The notes beneath the pieces are model-generated. The model made no database searches. It was not told the origin of the DNA and saw only the letters and a list, made by a program, of their open reading frames with translations. From the NCBI GenBank assembly GCA_028291345.1, contig JAQGIF010000260.1:16324-80323 (forward strand): DNA of 64,000 nucleotides. Reading direction: 5' to 3'. How positions within the stretch are numbered: position 1 is the first letter of the stretch; each line of letters starts with the position of its first letter. A program made the position numbers and the translations under genes. Source of the DNA: Rhodospirillales bacterium. Its GTDB lineage: Bacteria; Pseudomonadota; Alphaproteobacteria; BOG-932; Roseiterribacteraceae. Shown here piece after piece: positions 17,826 to 28,757 of this stretch.

Positions 17826-19224
17826 CAACATAATCGCTACGGAGACCCTGGGCAGCACCGTGCCGATGAAGACGGTTCATGTCCGCAGCTGGGGCTGTCA
17901 GATGAATGTCTATGACAGCCAGCGGATGGTCGATCTGCTGGCGCCGCTAGGCTATCGCCCGGTGGATCGGGCCGACGGTGCCGATATCGTCATACTGAAT
18001 ACCTGCCATATTCGTGAGAAGGCGACGGAAAAGCTGTTCTCCGAGCTGGGCCGGTTGAAGGAGACGAAACAGGCTAAGGCCGCGAGCGGTGGCAACATGA
18101 TCCTGGCGGTCGCCGGATGCGTCGCCCAGGCCGAAGGGCCGGTAATCATGGCGCGCGCGCGCCATGTCGATATCGTGGTCGGGCCGCAGAGCTATCATTC
18201 CCTGCCCGAACTGGTGGCGCGCGCGTCGCGGGCCAAAGGCGAACCGATCCTGATGACCGACTTCCCGGTCGAATCGAAATTCGATCATTTGCCGGAGGAG
18301 GCCTCGCCGCGTGGTGTTTCGGCTTTCCTCACGATCCAGGAAGGCTGCGACAAGTTCTGCGCCTTCTGCGTCGTGCCCTATACACGCGGAGCCGAATATT
18401 CACGGCCGCCGGGCGACATATTAGTCGAAGCGGCGCGGCTCGCGCTCAGCGGCGTGCGGGAATTGACCCTGCTGGGCCAGAACGTCAACGCCTATCATGG
18501 CGGGGCGCGGGATGGGACGATCTGGACGCTGGGGCAACTGATCCGCGCAGTCGCTGAAATCCCCGGCATCGACCGGATCCGCTATACGACGTCGCATCCG
18601 AACGACATGGACGACGCACTGATCGCCGCCCACGCGCAAGTGCCGGCCCTGATGCCGTTCCTCCATCTGCCGGTGCAGAGCGGATCGGACCGCATCCTGG
18701 CGCGGATGAACCGCAAGCACAGTGCCGCCGATTATCTAGCGGTTATCGAACGCCTGCGGGCCGCGCGACCCGATATCGCGCTGTCGAGTGATTTCATCGT
18801 CGGCTTCCCCGGTGAGACTGAGAAGGATTTCCAGGCGACCCTGGACCTGGTCGTCGCCGTCGGCTTCGCACAGGCCTACTCCTTCAAATATAGTCCGCGC
18901 CCCGGCACCCCGGCCTCGAGCGCGGCGGATGCCGTGCCCGAGGCGGTGAAGTCCGAACGGCTGGCCCGCCTGCAGGCCACCATCCTCAAGGGTCAGATGC
19001 GATTCAACCAGGCGAGCGTCGGCCAGATCGTGCCGGTGCTGCTGGACCGCGCCGGCTCACGGCCCGGGCAGCTGCACGGCCGCAGCCCGCATATGCAGTC
19101 CGTCCATGTGGCAGCGCCCGTGCATCTGCTTGGCCGGATCGTTTCTGTACGGATCGAAGATGGGCGGGCCCTAAGCCTGACGGGATCCTTGATCCAGACC
19201 GAGCCGGGCGGGATGGTTACTTGA
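17809..19224 (+). CDS. miaB: tRNA-2-methylthio-N6-dimethylallyladenosine synthase
   Basis: [16 protein letters not shown], radical-SAM [15 protein letters not shown]; start uncertain (TTG 17809 with GGAG upstream, or ATG 17866). Confidence 0.95.
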   Translation: MTPPPDNIIATETLGSTVPMKTVHVRSWGCQMNVYDSQRMVDLLAPLGYRPVDRADGADIVILNTCHIREKATEKLFSELGRLKETKQAKAASGGNMILAVAGCVAQAEGPVIMARARHVDIVVGPQSYHSLPELVARASRAKGEPILMTDFPVESKFDHLPEEASPRGVSAFLTIQEGCDKFCAFCVVPYTRGAEYSRPPGDILVEAARLALSGVRELTLLGQNVNAYHGGARDGTIWTLGQLIRAVAEIPGIDRIRYTTSHPNDMDDALIAAHAQVPALMPFLHLPVQSGSDRILARMNRKHSAADYLAVIERLRAARPDIALSSDFIVGFPGETEKDFQATLDLVVAVGFAQAYSFKYSPRPGTPASSAADAVPEAVKSERLARLQATILKGQMRFNQASVGQIVPVLLDRAGSRPGQLHGRSPHMQSVHVAAPVHLLGRIVSVRIEDGRALSLTGSLIQTEPGGMVT

Positions 19225-20204
19225 GCGCCGCCAAGGGTCGACCCATCGAGATTTCATTCGACGACAACCGCCGGCTGCCGCTGCTCTACGGTGAGCATAA
19301 TGCCAATCTGACGCGGATCGAGCGACAGCTGGGCGTCAAGCTGGCCACGCGCGGCAATATCGTCAGCATCGCCGGACCGGCGCAATCCGCTGAGACCGCG
19401 CGGTCGGTGCTGACCGAATTATGGGGCCGCGCATCGAAAAACGAGACCGTAGGACCGGCTGAGATCGACGCTGCCTTGCGCCTGAAGCCATCGAACGAAC
19501 CGTCGGAAAAAGACGCATCGGCGGTCCCGGTCATCCGCACGCGGCGCAGGACTGTCGCCGCCCGCACGGCGACGCAAGGCGTCTATTTGCGGGCGATGGA
19601 ACAGTGCGAACTCGTTATCGGCGCGGGACCGGCGGGGACGGGCAAGACCTATCTAGCAGTGACCCAGGCGGTGGCGGCCTTGCAGAACGGGCAGGTCGAC
19701 CGCATCGTCATCTCACGCCCAGCGATCGAGGCCGGGGAGCGGCTGGGCTTTCTGCCCGGCGACCTGCGAGAGAAGATCGACCCTTATCTGCGGCCGATCT
19801 ATGACGCGCTGAACGAACTGCTGTCGCCCGAGCAGGTCGAAAAGCGAATCGAGAATGGCGAGATCGAGATCGCGCCGCTGGCCTTCATGCGCGGTCGCAC
19901 GCTGGCCCATTGCTTCGTCATCCTGGATGAGGCGCAGAACACGACGACCGTCCAGATGAAGATGGCGCTGACCCGGATGGGCGAAGGTAGCCGCATGGTG
20001 GTGACCGGCGACCCCGGCCAGATCGACCTGCCAAGCGGTGTCAGGTCCGGGCTGATCGACGCCATGCACATATTGCGCGACGTCGAGGGCGTCAGCATCG
20101 TGCAATTCAACGATTCCGATGTGGTGCGCCATCCTCTGGTGGCGCGCATCATCCGCGCCTATGCCAAAGCCTTGGGTGCAAAACCGGATGGTCCGTCGCG
20201 ATGA
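19221..20204 (+). CDS. PhoH family ATPase
   Basis: [12 protein letters not shown] Walker [25 protein letters not shown]. Confidence 0.93.
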   Translation: MSAAKGRPIEISFDDNRRLPLLYGEHNANLTRIERQLGVKLATRGNIVSIAGPAQSAETARSVLTELWGRASKNETVGPAEIDAALRLKPSNEPSEKDASAVPVIRTRRRTVAARTATQGVYLRAMEQCELVIGAGPAGTGKTYLAVTQAVAALQNGQVDRIVISRPAIEAGERLGFLPGDLREKIDPYLRPIYDALNELLSPEQVEKRIENGEIEIAPLAFMRGRTLAHCFVILDEAQNTTTVQMKMALTRMGEGSRMVVTGDPGQIDLPSGVRSGLIDAMHILRDVEGVSIVQFNDSDVVRHPLVARIIRAYAKALGAKPDGPSR

Positions 20205-20713
20205 AAGCGCTGCGGTTGGCCATGGAGATCGAGGATGCCCGCTGGAACGCAGCGCTGCCGAATGCCGCGGAGTTGATCGATAAGGCGGTTTCGCTGGCGC
20301 TGGTGGATATCGATACCGCAGGACGTACGGTTGAGGTCGGGATCCGGCTGGTCGATGATGGGACAATCCAGTCGCTGAACCGCGACTGGCGCGGGCGGGA
20401 CAAGCCGACCAACGTGCTGTCCTTTCCGCTGGGCGATCCCGGGCCGGTTACCGACCCGGATTTTCCCTGGCTGATCGGCGATATCGTCATGAGTTATGAT
20501 ACTGTAACAGCCGAAGCGATCAGGGATACCAAACCGTTGGAGCATCACGTCGTGCATTTGGCCATCCACGCGACTTTGCATCTGATCGGCCACGATCATG
20601 AGGATGAGGCCGAGGCCGATGCAATGGAGGCGGTCGAGATCAGGCTGCTGGCCGGGCTCGGGATCCCCGACCCTTACGGAGTGCCCGCCCCCCTTACCGG
20701 CGAAACGACATGA
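20201..20713 (+). CDS. ybeY: Endoribonuclease YbeY
   Basis: KPTNVLSFP and HLAIHATLHLIGHDHEDEAEADAMEAVE (HxxxHLxGHDH). Confidence 0.95.
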   Translation: MKALRLAMEIEDARWNAALPNAAELIDKAVSLALVDIDTAGRTVEVGIRLVDDGTIQSLNRDWRGRDKPTNVLSFPLGDPGPVTDPDFPWLIGDIVMSYDTVTAEAIRDTKPLEHHVVHLAIHATLHLIGHDHEDEAEADAMEAVEIRLLAGLGIPDPYGVPAPLTGETT

Positions 20714-21537
20714 GCAGCCTGCGCGACCTGTTCCGCACGCCCAACGGCCGGCGCGAGGCACTGGCGCCGCTGAGCGAGGATGACGACTCGATGCCTGACG
20801 CAGACAGATCGCACGAGCGGGAGCTGATCGAGAATATCCTCGAAATCCGGGACCAGCCGGTTTCCGAACTGATGGTGCCACGAGCGGATATCGTCGCAGT
20901 CGATGTCGAGACTGAGCGCGACGAGTTGGTGAAACTGCTGGTGGCGCGGTCGCACAGCCGCCTGCCGGTCTATCGCGAGACGTTGGATGACGTAACCGGC
21001 ATCGTTCATATCAAGGACGTTCTGGCGGTGATCGCTGAGGGCGGGAAGTTTTCGCTTGAGGCCATTGTGCGCCCCGTATCTATTGTCGCTCCGTCAATGC
21101 GGGTGCTGGACCTGCTGCTGGACATGCGCAAGACCCATCAGCATATGGCGCTGGTGATCGACGAATTCGGCGGCATCGACGGGCTGATCACGATCGAAGA
21201 TCTGGTCGAAGGCATCGTCGGTGAGATCACCGACGAGCACGATCGCGCGGTGACGGCGTCGATGGTCGAGAAATCGGACGGGTCGTTACTGGCCGATGCC
21301 CGCGTGCCGATCGAGGATTTCGAGGCGCGCGTCGGAGAGGTTCTGGAGCAGGAGGAGCGCGACGAGGTCGACACGCTGGGCGGGCTCGTCTTCTCGCTTG
21401 CCGGCCGCGTGCCGAGCCGGGGCGAACTGTTGACCCACCCATCGTCGGGCCTGGAGTTCGAAATCATCGACGCCGACCCGCGCCGGATCAAGCGGATTCG
21501 AGTCCGCAACCCCCCCCCGCCACCCGCCGCAAGGTGA
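20710..21537 (+). CDS. CorC/HlyC-type CBS-domain protein
   Basis: ILEIRDQPVSELMVPRADIVAV, two CBS domains, LVIDEFGGIDGLITIEDLVEGIVGEI, C-terminal CorC_HlyC domain. Confidence 0.92.
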   Translation: MSSLRDLFRTPNGRREALAPLSEDDDSMPDADRSHERELIENILEIRDQPVSELMVPRADIVAVDVETERDELVKLLVARSHSRLPVYRETLDDVTGIVHIKDVLAVIAEGGKFSLEAIVRPVSIVAPSMRVLDLLLDMRKTHQHMALVIDEFGGIDGLITIEDLVEGIVGEITDEHDRAVTASMVEKSDGSLLADARVPIEDFEARVGEVLEQEERDEVDTLGGLVFSLAGRVPSRGELLTHPSSGLEFEIIDADPRRIKRIRVRNPPPPPAAR

Positions 21538-23120
21538 CCCACATGACCGCGAGCAGCCGGCCAATCGTGCGATTGGCCGACGCGTTTCGCCGCCTGACCG
21601 GCTGGCGCCGCAATCTTACCGCCATTGCCGCCGGCGCCGTCGCCTCGATCTCGTTGCCGCCGGCAGATGCGCTGCCCCTCCTGTGGCTGACGATACCAGT
21701 GCTGATCTGGCTGTTGGACGGGGTTCAGACTAAAAAGGGCGCGCTGTGGGTCGGCTGGCTCTTCAGCTTGGGCTATCTGGCCTTCAGCCTGTATTGGCTG
21801 ACCTTCGCCCTGTTCGTCGCTATCGATCAATATTGGTGGCTGGTCCCGTTCGCCAGCAGCGGGTTGGCCTTCGGCCTGTCGATCTATTTCGGTATCGCCA
21901 CCTGCCTCGCCACCCTGATTCCGCGCGAAAGACCGCTGGCCCGCGTCCTGGCACTGGTGGCGATGTGGAGTCTGGCCGAATGGGTGCTCGGCCATTTCCT
22001 GACCGGGTTCCCATGGAACCTGCCCGGTTATGCCTGGACGGATTTCCCCTGGTTGATCCAGAGTGCCGCCTGGATCGGCATCTATGGCGTCACCGTCCTG
22101 GTGCTACTGGCGCCGGCCCTGGCGGCCTTGCTGGGAAGCCATTTCGTCACCGCCGCCCAGGGACGGCGCGCGGCCGGTTTCGGCCTCGCCATCGTCCTGG
22201 CCGCCATGATCGCCGGCGCTGTCCGCCTCCCCGCCGGGCCGACGCCGACCGTGCCCGATGTCCGCCTGCGGCTGGTCCAACCCAGCATTCAGCAAAGCCT
22301 GAAGTGGGTCGAGGGAATGTATGACGAAAATCTGAAACGTCATATCGACCTATCGCTGATGCCGAGCGAGAAGCCGCCGACAACGATCATTTGGTCGGAG
22401 GCCGCCGAACCGTTTCCTTTGGAGGGGCATCCGCAAAACGCCAAGTTCATAGGATCGATGCTGAAACCCGGACAGCTTCTGATTACCGGTATCGACCGTG
22501 ACATGTCGAGGGAAGCGCCACCGACCTTCCGCGACAGCGTCCAGGTCCTGGACAGCAACGGCAGCATCCTCGCCACCTATGACAAGTTCCACTACGTGCC
22601 GTTCGGCGAATATATGCCGCTGGGCAAATACCTTCCCTTCATCAAGGCCGTCGCGGTCGGCAGCATCGAACCGACCGCCGGCCCGGGCCCGCAGACGATC
22701 CGCCTGCCAGGCTTACCACCAGCCGGACCGCTGATCTGTTACGAGGTGATCTTCCCGAATGACGTCGTCGATCGCAGCGACCGGCCCGACTGGCTGCTGG
22801 ACGTAACCAACGATGCCTGGTTCGGCTTGAGCGCCGGGCCCTATCAGCATTTCGCGATGATGCGGGTGCGCTCGGTCGAAGAGGGACTGCCACTGGCCAA
22901 CGCCGCCAATGACGGCATCTCAGGCGTCGTTGATCCCTATGGCCGAGTCACGGCTCGGCTGGGCCTGGGCAAGATCGGCGTGGTCGATGCGGACTTGCCG
23001 AAGCCGATTTCGCCGACACTCTATTCCCGGCTGGGCGACATTCCATTCTTCCTGATGGTTGCCGGGTTGGCGCTGGCCGGTCTCGTCTTGGGTCGACGGC
23101 GAACGCGTGACGCGGCCTGA
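21534..23120 (+). CDS. lnt: Apolipoprotein N-acyltransferase
   Basis: Multi-TM N-terminus, nitrilase domain: KFHYVPFGEYMPL, PLICYEVIFP, NDAWFGLSAGPYQH. Confidence 0.95.
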   Translation: MTHMTASSRPIVRLADAFRRLTGWRRNLTAIAAGAVASISLPPADALPLLWLTIPVLIWLLDGVQTKKGALWVGWLFSLGYLAFSLYWLTFALFVAIDQYWWLVPFASSGLAFGLSIYFGIATCLATLIPRERPLARVLALVAMWSLAEWVLGHFLTGFPWNLPGYAWTDFPWLIQSAAWIGIYGVTVLVLLAPALAALLGSHFVTAAQGRRAAGFGLAIVLAAMIAGAVRLPAGPTPTVPDVRLRLVQPSIQQSLKWVEGMYDENLKRHIDLSLMPSEKPPTTIIWSEAAEPFPLEGHPQNAKFIGSMLKPGQLLITGIDRDMSREAPPTFRDSVQVLDSNGSILATYDKFHYVPFGEYMPLGKYLPFIKAVAVGSIEPTAGPGPQTIRLPGLPPAGPLICYEVIFPNDVVDRSDRPDWLLDVTNDAWFGLSAGPYQHFAMMRVRSVEEGLPLANAANDGISGVVDPYGRVTARLGLGKIGVVDADLPKPISPTLYSRLGDIPFFLMVAGLALAGLVLGRRRTRDAA

Positions 23121-23193
23121 TACCGCAACCCCCTCAGCTATGACCGACCATAAGCTCATGTTATGACAGCCTCCGATTCTCGAGGCGGATTAG

Positions 23194-23673
23194 ATGCAAG
23201 CAAAGGTTAGGGATGTGAAACGGCGCGGCGGGCGGCCGAAAATCGATACGCCGAGCCCGGTCGATACCCATGTCGGCTCGCGTGTCCGTTTGCGCCGGAC
23301 GCTATTAGGGATGAGCCAGGAAAAATTGGGCAACGCCGTCGGGCTGACCTTTCAGCAGATCCAGAAATATGAACGCGGCGCCAACCGGATCGGCGCCAGC
23401 CGCCTTTACGACATGTCCCGCGCGCTGGACGTGCCGGTGCAGTTCTTTTTCGATGAGATGCCGGCCGAGCCGGCCGTCGAAGGCTATGAGCCGTTATCGG
23501 GCGGCGCGGAGCCGGCCCGGGCCGTGATTGATCAGGACCCGATGGCAAAACGCGAGACTCTGGAGCTGGTGCGAACCTATTACCGCATCCCCAACTCCAT
23601 CTTGCGCCGCAAACTGTTCGACCTTGCCAAGGCGCTAGCCAATTTTTCCCCTAAACCGGTCAAGGACCGATAG
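23194..23673 (+). CDS. XRE-family transcriptional regulator
   Basis: HTH: VGSRVRLRRTLLGMSQEKLGNAVGLTFQQIQKYERGANRIGASRLYDMSRAL. Confidence 0.9.
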   Translation: MQAKVRDVKRRGGRPKIDTPSPVDTHVGSRVRLRRTLLGMSQEKLGNAVGLTFQQIQKYERGANRIGASRLYDMSRALDVPVQFFFDEMPAEPAVEGYEPLSGGAEPARAVIDQDPMAKRETLELVRTYYRIPNSILRRKLFDLAKALANFSPKPVKDR

Positions 23674-23748
23674 CGCCGGCCCGGGGGCTGGACAGGGCAA
23701 ACCCTGAACTCTATTTCTGCAATGCACGATTTCATCCGGAGACCGATA

Positions 23749-24918
23749 GTGAACCTGGCCAATTATCTTTTCACCAGCGAATCCGTAGGCGAAGGACATC
23801 CGGACAAGGTCTGCGATCGAATTTCCGATACCGTCGTGGATCTTTTCTTGAGCGGCGATCCGGAGGCGCGCGTCGCCTGCGAGACTTTAGCGACCACCAA
23901 CAAGGTGGTGATCGCCGGCGAGGTGCGCGGCCCCGCTTCGGTCACGTTCGACGTGATCGAAAACGCCACGCGCGAAGCGATCAAGGACATAGGATACGAG
24001 CAGGACGGGTTCCACTGGGAGACCGCCGATATCGAGATCCTGTTGCACGCCCAGTCGGTCGATATCGCCGTGGGCGTCGACGCCGCAGGGAACAAGGATG
24101 AGGGCGCGGGCGACCAGGGCATCATGTTCGGCTATGCCTGCCGCGAAACCGAAGCGCTGATGCCGGCGCCGATCTTTTACTCCCACGCCATTTTAAAGGG
24201 CCTTGCCGAGACCCGCCATGCCAGTACGTCATCGGGCCTGGGCCCAGATGCCAAGAGCCAAGTGACCTTGCGCTATGAGAACGGCAAGCCGGTCTGCGCC
24301 ACGTCGGTGGTGGTATCCACCCAGCATGCCGAAGGTGTCGATCAGGACGAAATCCGGGAGATCGTCCGTCCGCATGTTCTGAAGGTCCTGCCCGAAGGCT
24401 GGATGTGCGAAGAGTCCCATTTCTACGTCAACCCGACCGGACGTTTCGTCATCGGCGGCCCCGACGGCGATTGCGGCCTGACAGGGCGCAAGATCATCGT
24501 CGACACCTATGGCGGCGCCGCCCCGCATGGCGGCGGCGCGTTCTCGGGCAAGGACCCGACCAAGGTCGACCGCTCGGCCGCCTATGCCGCGCGGTATCTG
24601 GCAAAGAACGTGGTGGCGGCAGGCCTGGCCGATCGCTGCACGATCCAGCTGTCTTATGCCATCGGCGTGTCGAAGCCGCTATCTGTCTATATCGACACGC
24701 ACAACACTGGGCAGATCGACGAGGCGCGTCTGTCGACCGTGCTGCAGGAACTGGTTGATCTGACCCCGCGCGGCATCCGTCAGCATCTCGGCCTCAACAA
24801 GGCGATCTATGCCCGCACCGCGGCCTACGGCCATTTCGGCCGGACGCCCGATGCGGATGGCGGTTTCTCCTGGGAACAGACCGATCTGGTCGACGCGTTG
24901 AGGTCGGCCCTCGGCTGA
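23749..24918 (+). CDS. metK: S-adenosylmethionine synthetase
   Basis: [59 protein letters not shown] start at 23749 preferred over 23722. Confidence 0.96.
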   Translation: MNLANYLFTSESVGEGHPDKVCDRISDTVVDLFLSGDPEARVACETLATTNKVVIAGEVRGPASVTFDVIENATREAIKDIGYEQDGFHWETADIEILLHAQSVDIAVGVDAAGNKDEGAGDQGIMFGYACRETEALMPAPIFYSHAILKGLAETRHASTSSGLGPDAKSQVTLRYENGKPVCATSVVVSTQHAEGVDQDEIREIVRPHVLKVLPEGWMCEESHFYVNPTGRFVIGGPDGDCGLTGRKIIVDTYGGAAPHGGGAFSGKDPTKVDRSAAYAARYLAKNVVAAGLADRCTIQLSYAIGVSKPLSVYIDTHNTGQIDEARLSTVLQELVDLTPRGIRQHLGLNKAIYARTAAYGHFGRTPDADGGFSWEQTDLVDALRSALG

Positions 24919-24948
24919 GTGCCGAGACCCGATTCGAAGTCATAAATT

Positions 24949-25644
24949 GTGACCAGCCCGCCGATCGGCCGCGTCTATGGGCGGCGGCGTGGACGCACGC
25001 TCAAAGGCAAGGCATCCACCCTCTACGCAACCGGCCTCAATGCGCTGAGCGTTGTGTTGCCCGAACCGCCGGCGGAGCTCAACCCGACGACCCTGTTCGA
25101 GACCGCGAAAACGGCAACTTGGATCGAAATCGGCTTCGGCGGCGGCGAGCATCTGGCAACCCAGGCCGCCGCCCACCCTGAGATCGGCTTCATCGGCTGC
25201 GAGCCCTTCATCAACGGCGTGTCCAGCCTGCTGGTCCTGCTGGACGAGCAGGAATCGCAAAATGTCCGGGTCTTTTCCGAGGATGCCCGCCTGTTGCTGC
25301 GCGCCCTACCCGAAGGCTCGATCGGTCGCGCCTTCCTGCTGTTCCCCGATCCCTGGCCGAAACGGCGGCATGAAGGCCGGCGCTTCGTCAATCCCGAGGC
25401 GCTGGACCTACTGGCCCGCGCTTTGGCCGACGGCGCCGAACTCCGCGTCGCGACCGACCATGCCATCCTGCAGGAATGGATGCCCGCGCGGATCGCCAAA
25501 CATCCGGCCTTCGTTCTGGTCGATCACGCGACCGTGCGCCCCGAAGGCTGGGCGCCGACCCGTTATGAGGCAAAAGCACTGAGAGCGGGACGGCGCCCGA
25601 TCTATCTCGCCTATCGACGCCGGTCGCGTTTACCGGAGTTCTGA
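24949..25644 (+). CDS. trmB: tRNA (guanine-N7-)-methyltransferase
   Basis: IEIGFGGGEHLATQAA, FLLFPDPWPKRRHEGRRFVNPEAL. Confidence 0.93.
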   Translation: MTSPPIGRVYGRRRGRTLKGKASTLYATGLNALSVVLPEPPAELNPTTLFETAKTATWIEIGFGGGEHLATQAAAHPEIGFIGCEPFINGVSSLLVLLDEQESQNVRVFSEDARLLLRALPEGSIGRAFLLFPDPWPKRRHEGRRFVNPEALDLLARALADGAELRVATDHAILQEWMPARIAKHPAFVLVDHATVRPEGWAPTRYEAKALRAGRRPIYLAYRRRSRLPEF

Positions 25645-25663
25645 GCGTGGACTTCGTCTGATT

Positions 25664-25775
25664 AACCGCCAAGGCGCCAAAACGCCAAGGAAGTCGCCCT
25701 CTAACGATGGGTTAGTGGTTGATCCGCAGAACAGGCACTAAAAATAATATTGTTTTTCTTAGTGCCTTGGCGGTT
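25664..25775. repeat. Nested palindromic intergenic element
   Basis: Outer inverted repeat AACCGCCAAGGC (25664-25675) / GCCTTGGCGGTT (25764-25775); inner GGCACTAA (25734-25741) / TTAGTGCC (25759-25766); extra GCCAAAACGCCAAGG iteration near the left arm. Confidence 0.7.
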
Positions 25776-25911
25776 CACAAGAAGCTGACATTTACGCGAG
25801 AAACGACGCGAACACGCGTCCCTTCTTCCTTTCCCGGCGGAAACCCACTTGCGAATTCGTGTATTGGGTTTATATCTGCGCCATCCATAGACATATCCGG
25901 CTTGTGGTGCT

Positions 25912-25929
25912 GACTGGAACTATCCAGTC
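25912..25929 (+). promoter_or_regulatory. Hairpin in the rimP leader
   Basis: GACTGGA-ACTA-TCCAGTC perfect 7-bp stem upstream of rimP; function unknown. Confidence 0.45.
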
Positions 25930-25974
25930 GGATGCGCGGAGCGTTTATGTGTGATTGGGCTTTAGAGAACGGAT

Positions 25975-26508
25975 TTGAGCGAAAAGATCGAAAAACTAAT
26001 CGGCCCCATTGTGGACGAACTCGGCTATGAGCTGGTTCGCGTCCAGATGCAGGGTGGCGCACGGCGCGCGACGCTTCAGATTATGGCGGAGCGGCGGGAT
26101 CGCACTGCCATGCTGGTGGAAGATTGCGCCCGCCTGTCGCGCGCGATTTCCGCCGTTCTCGACGAAGCGGACCCCATCACCGAAGAATATCTGCTGGAAG
26201 TCAGCTCCCCCGGCATCGACCGCCCGCTGATGAAGCGCGCCGATTACGAGCGCTTCCTGGGCCATGACGTAAAGCTGGAAATGACCATGCCGGTTGATGG
26301 CCGCAAGCGCTTCCAGGGCGCGATGATCGCGATTGAAGGCTACAATCTGCTGCTCAACAGCGAAAGCGGGGCGGTTTCGCTGCCGCTGGCATCGATAAAG
26401 AGCGCGAAATTGATTCTGACCGACCGGCTGATCGCCGCGGTGGAAAACGAGAATGCCGCCGCCGCGGCTTTTGTAGGTGAGGCCGATGTGCCTCCCATTC
26501 ATGCTTAG
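25975..26508 (+). CDS. rimP: Ribosome maturation factor RimP
   Basis: DELGYELVRVQ, EYLLEVSSPGIDRPLMKRADYERFLG; directly upstream of nusA. Confidence 0.93.
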   Translation: MSEKIEKLIGPIVDELGYELVRVQMQGGARRATLQIMAERRDRTAMLVEDCARLSRAISAVLDEADPITEEYLLEVSSPGIDRPLMKRADYERFLGHDVKLEMTMPVDGRKRFQGAMIAIEGYNLLLNSESGAVSLPLASIKSAKLILTDRLIAAVENENAAAAAFVGEADVPPIHA

Positions 26509-26517
26509 GGGTCTCGA

Positions 26518-28020
26518 ATGATCGAGCTGTTGCAAGTCGCCGACCAGGTCGCACGCGAAAAGAATATCGACCGCGAAGAAGTGGTCGAGGCAATGGAACA
26601 GGCCATCCAGAAGGCGGGCCGGTCCAAATACGGGCATGAGCACGACATCCGCGCGACGATCGACCGGCGCACCGGCGAAATCTCGCTGAAGCGTTTCCGC
26701 GAAGTCGCCGAAGCGGTCGAGAACGAGATCACTCAGCTGTCGCTCGAGGATGCGAAGTACGAAAAGCCCGACGCCAAAGTCGGCGACTTCATCATCGAAG
26801 ACCTGCCACCGATCGATTTCGGCCGCATTCCGGCGCAGATGGCCAAGCAGGTTATTGTCCAGCGCGTGCGCGACGCCGAGCGTCAGCGGCAATATCGCGA
26901 ATATAAGGACCGTGTGGGCGAGATCGCCAACGGCATCGTCAAGCGCGTCGAATACGGCAATGTGACGGTCGAACTGGGCCGCGCCGAGGCGATCCTGCGC
27001 CGCGACGAAACCCTGCCGCGCGAGCATTTCAAGAACGGCGACCGTGTCCGTGCCTATATCTATGACGTGCGCGAAGAACCCCGGGGGCCGCAGATTTTCC
27101 TGTCACGCACCCATCCGCAATTCATGGCGAAGCTGTTTATGCAGGAGGTGCCGGAGATTTATGACGGCATCATCACGATCAAATCCGTCGCCCGCGACCC
27201 GGGCAGCCGTGCCAAGATCGGCGTCGTCAGCAAGGACAGTTCGATCGACCCGGTCGGCGCCTGCGTCGGCATGCGTGGCAGCCGCGTTCAGGCGGTCGTC
27301 GGCGAATTGCAGGGCGAGAAGATCGACATCATTCCCTGGAGCAACGAGGCGGCGACGTTCGTGGTCAACGCGCTGGCGCCGGCCGAAGTCACCAAGGTCG
27401 TGCTCGACGATGTCAGCCACCGTATCGAAGTTGTCGTTCCCGACGATCAGCTGAGCCAGGCCATCGGCCGCCGCGGCCAGAATGTGCGCCTTGCTTCCAT
27501 GCTGACCGGCTGGGATATCGACATCTTGACCGAAGCCGAGGAGTCCGAGCGCCGCACCGAGGAGACCAAGACCCGGTCGGCTCTGTTCATCGAAGCACTG
27601 GACGTCGACGACGTCATTGCCCATCTGTTGGTAGCGGAAGGCTTCACCTCGGTCGAGGAAATCGCCTACACCGAAATCGACGAATTGTCCCAGATCGAAG
27701 GGTTCGACGAAGACGTGGCGGCGGAACTGCGCGATCGCGCACTGACCTATCTGGAACAGCGCGATGCGGCGCTGTCCGAGCAGCGCACCGCGCTGGGCGT
27801 CACCAACGAGGTCGCGGCGGTCGATGGGCTGAGCCCCGCCATGCTGGTCGCGCTGGGCGAGAAGGACGTTAAGACGCTGGACGATCTTGCCGATCTGGCG
27901 ACCGACGAGCTGGTCGAGATCGTCGGCGCCGACGCGATGACCTCGGCCGACGCCGAACGTATCATCATGGCCGCGCGGGCGCACTGGTTCGACGAGAACG
28001 GCGAGCCGATCGCGCAGTAG
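26518..28020 (+). CDS. nusA: Transcription termination/antitermination protein NusA
   Basis: ELLQVADQVAREKNIDREEV, KH-domain GMRGSRVQAVVGELQGEKIDIIPW, AIGRRGQNVRLASMLTGWDIDI. Confidence 0.97.
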   Translation: MIELLQVADQVAREKNIDREEVVEAMEQAIQKAGRSKYGHEHDIRATIDRRTGEISLKRFREVAEAVENEITQLSLEDAKYEKPDAKVGDFIIEDLPPIDFGRIPAQMAKQVIVQRVRDAERQRQYREYKDRVGEIANGIVKRVEYGNVTVELGRAEAILRRDETLPREHFKNGDRVRAYIYDVREEPRGPQIFLSRTHPQFMAKLFMQEVPEIYDGIITIKSVARDPGSRAKIGVVSKDSSIDPVGACVGMRGSRVQAVVGELQGEKIDIIPWSNEAATFVVNALAPAEVTKVVLDDVSHRIEVVVPDDQLSQAIGRRGQNVRLASMLTGWDIDILTEAEESERRTEETKTRSALFIEALDVDDVIAHLLVAEGFTSVEEIAYTEIDELSQIEGFDEDVAAELRDRALTYLEQRDAALSEQRTALGVTNEVAAVDGLSPAMLVALGEKDVKTLDDLADLATDELVEIVGADAMTSADAERIIMAARAHWFDENGEPIAQ

Positions 28021-28044
28021 ACGGGGCTAAACGGCATAGGACGG

Positions 28045-28683
28045 ATGAGCGAGATCGAGACTTCAGCGCCGGAACCGGATCTGCCGGAGGCGGAGGCCAG
28101 GGACGACGACGAAACCGGCCCCTTGCGCCGCTGCATCGCCTCTGGCGTGCGGATGGAGCCGGATCGTATGATCCGGTTCGTGGTGGGGCCCGAGAATCGA
28201 CTCGTTCCCGATGTCGCTGGTAAATTGCCGGGGCGCGGGATTTGGGTCAGCGCCCGGCGCGAAGCATTGGAACAGGCGGTGTCGAAGCGTTTGTTCACGC
28301 GCGCCGCGCGCAAGCCGGTAGTGGTCGATGCCGATCTGCCGGCGCTGGTCGATCGATTGATCGAGCGCCAGTGCCTGGACATGATCGGCATGGCAAAGCG
28401 GGCGGGCTTGGCAGTTGCCGGCTTCGACAAGGTCGAGGCGCTGCTGCGCAAGACCCCGGTCGGTGTGCTGCTGGAGGCAAGCGACGGCGCTGCCGACGGC
28501 CGGGAAAAATTGCGTCGTCTGGCGCAGGGTGCACCGGTCGTTTCGCTTTTTCCGGCCGCTGTTCTGGCCGGGACGATGGGACGTGAAGGTATTGTGGTTC
28601 ACGCAGCAATCGCGCGCGGAAAACTCGCGAAGCGCTTTGTTGCCGCATCGGATCGGCTCGCGGCTTTGCGCGGGTTGGCGTAG
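28045..28683 (+). CDS. YlxR-type (DUF448) plus L7Ae-like RNA-binding protein
   Basis: RRCIASGVRMEPDRMIRFVVGPENRLVPDVAGKLPGRGIWVSA; second half GMAKRAGLAVAGFDKVEALL; between nusA and infB. Confidence 0.9.
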   Translation: MSEIETSAPEPDLPEAEARDDDETGPLRRCIASGVRMEPDRMIRFVVGPENRLVPDVAGKLPGRGIWVSARREALEQAVSKRLFTRAARKPVVVDADLPALVDRLIERQCLDMIGMAKRAGLAVAGFDKVEALLRKTPVGVLLEASDGAADGREKLRRLAQGAPVVSLFPAAVLAGTMGREGIVVHAAIARGKLAKRFVAASDRLAALRGLA

Positions 28684-28757
28684 ACTGAGGGCAAGGCCTA
28701 TCGCATGGCGAAGCGAAACAGCTTTGGTCCGGACTTGAAAGTGGGTATTGGACGGTT

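Noticed and set aside
26354-27027. Antisense ORFs over rimP/nusA
   Set aside because: Overlap conserved housekeeping genes, no RBS or motif support.
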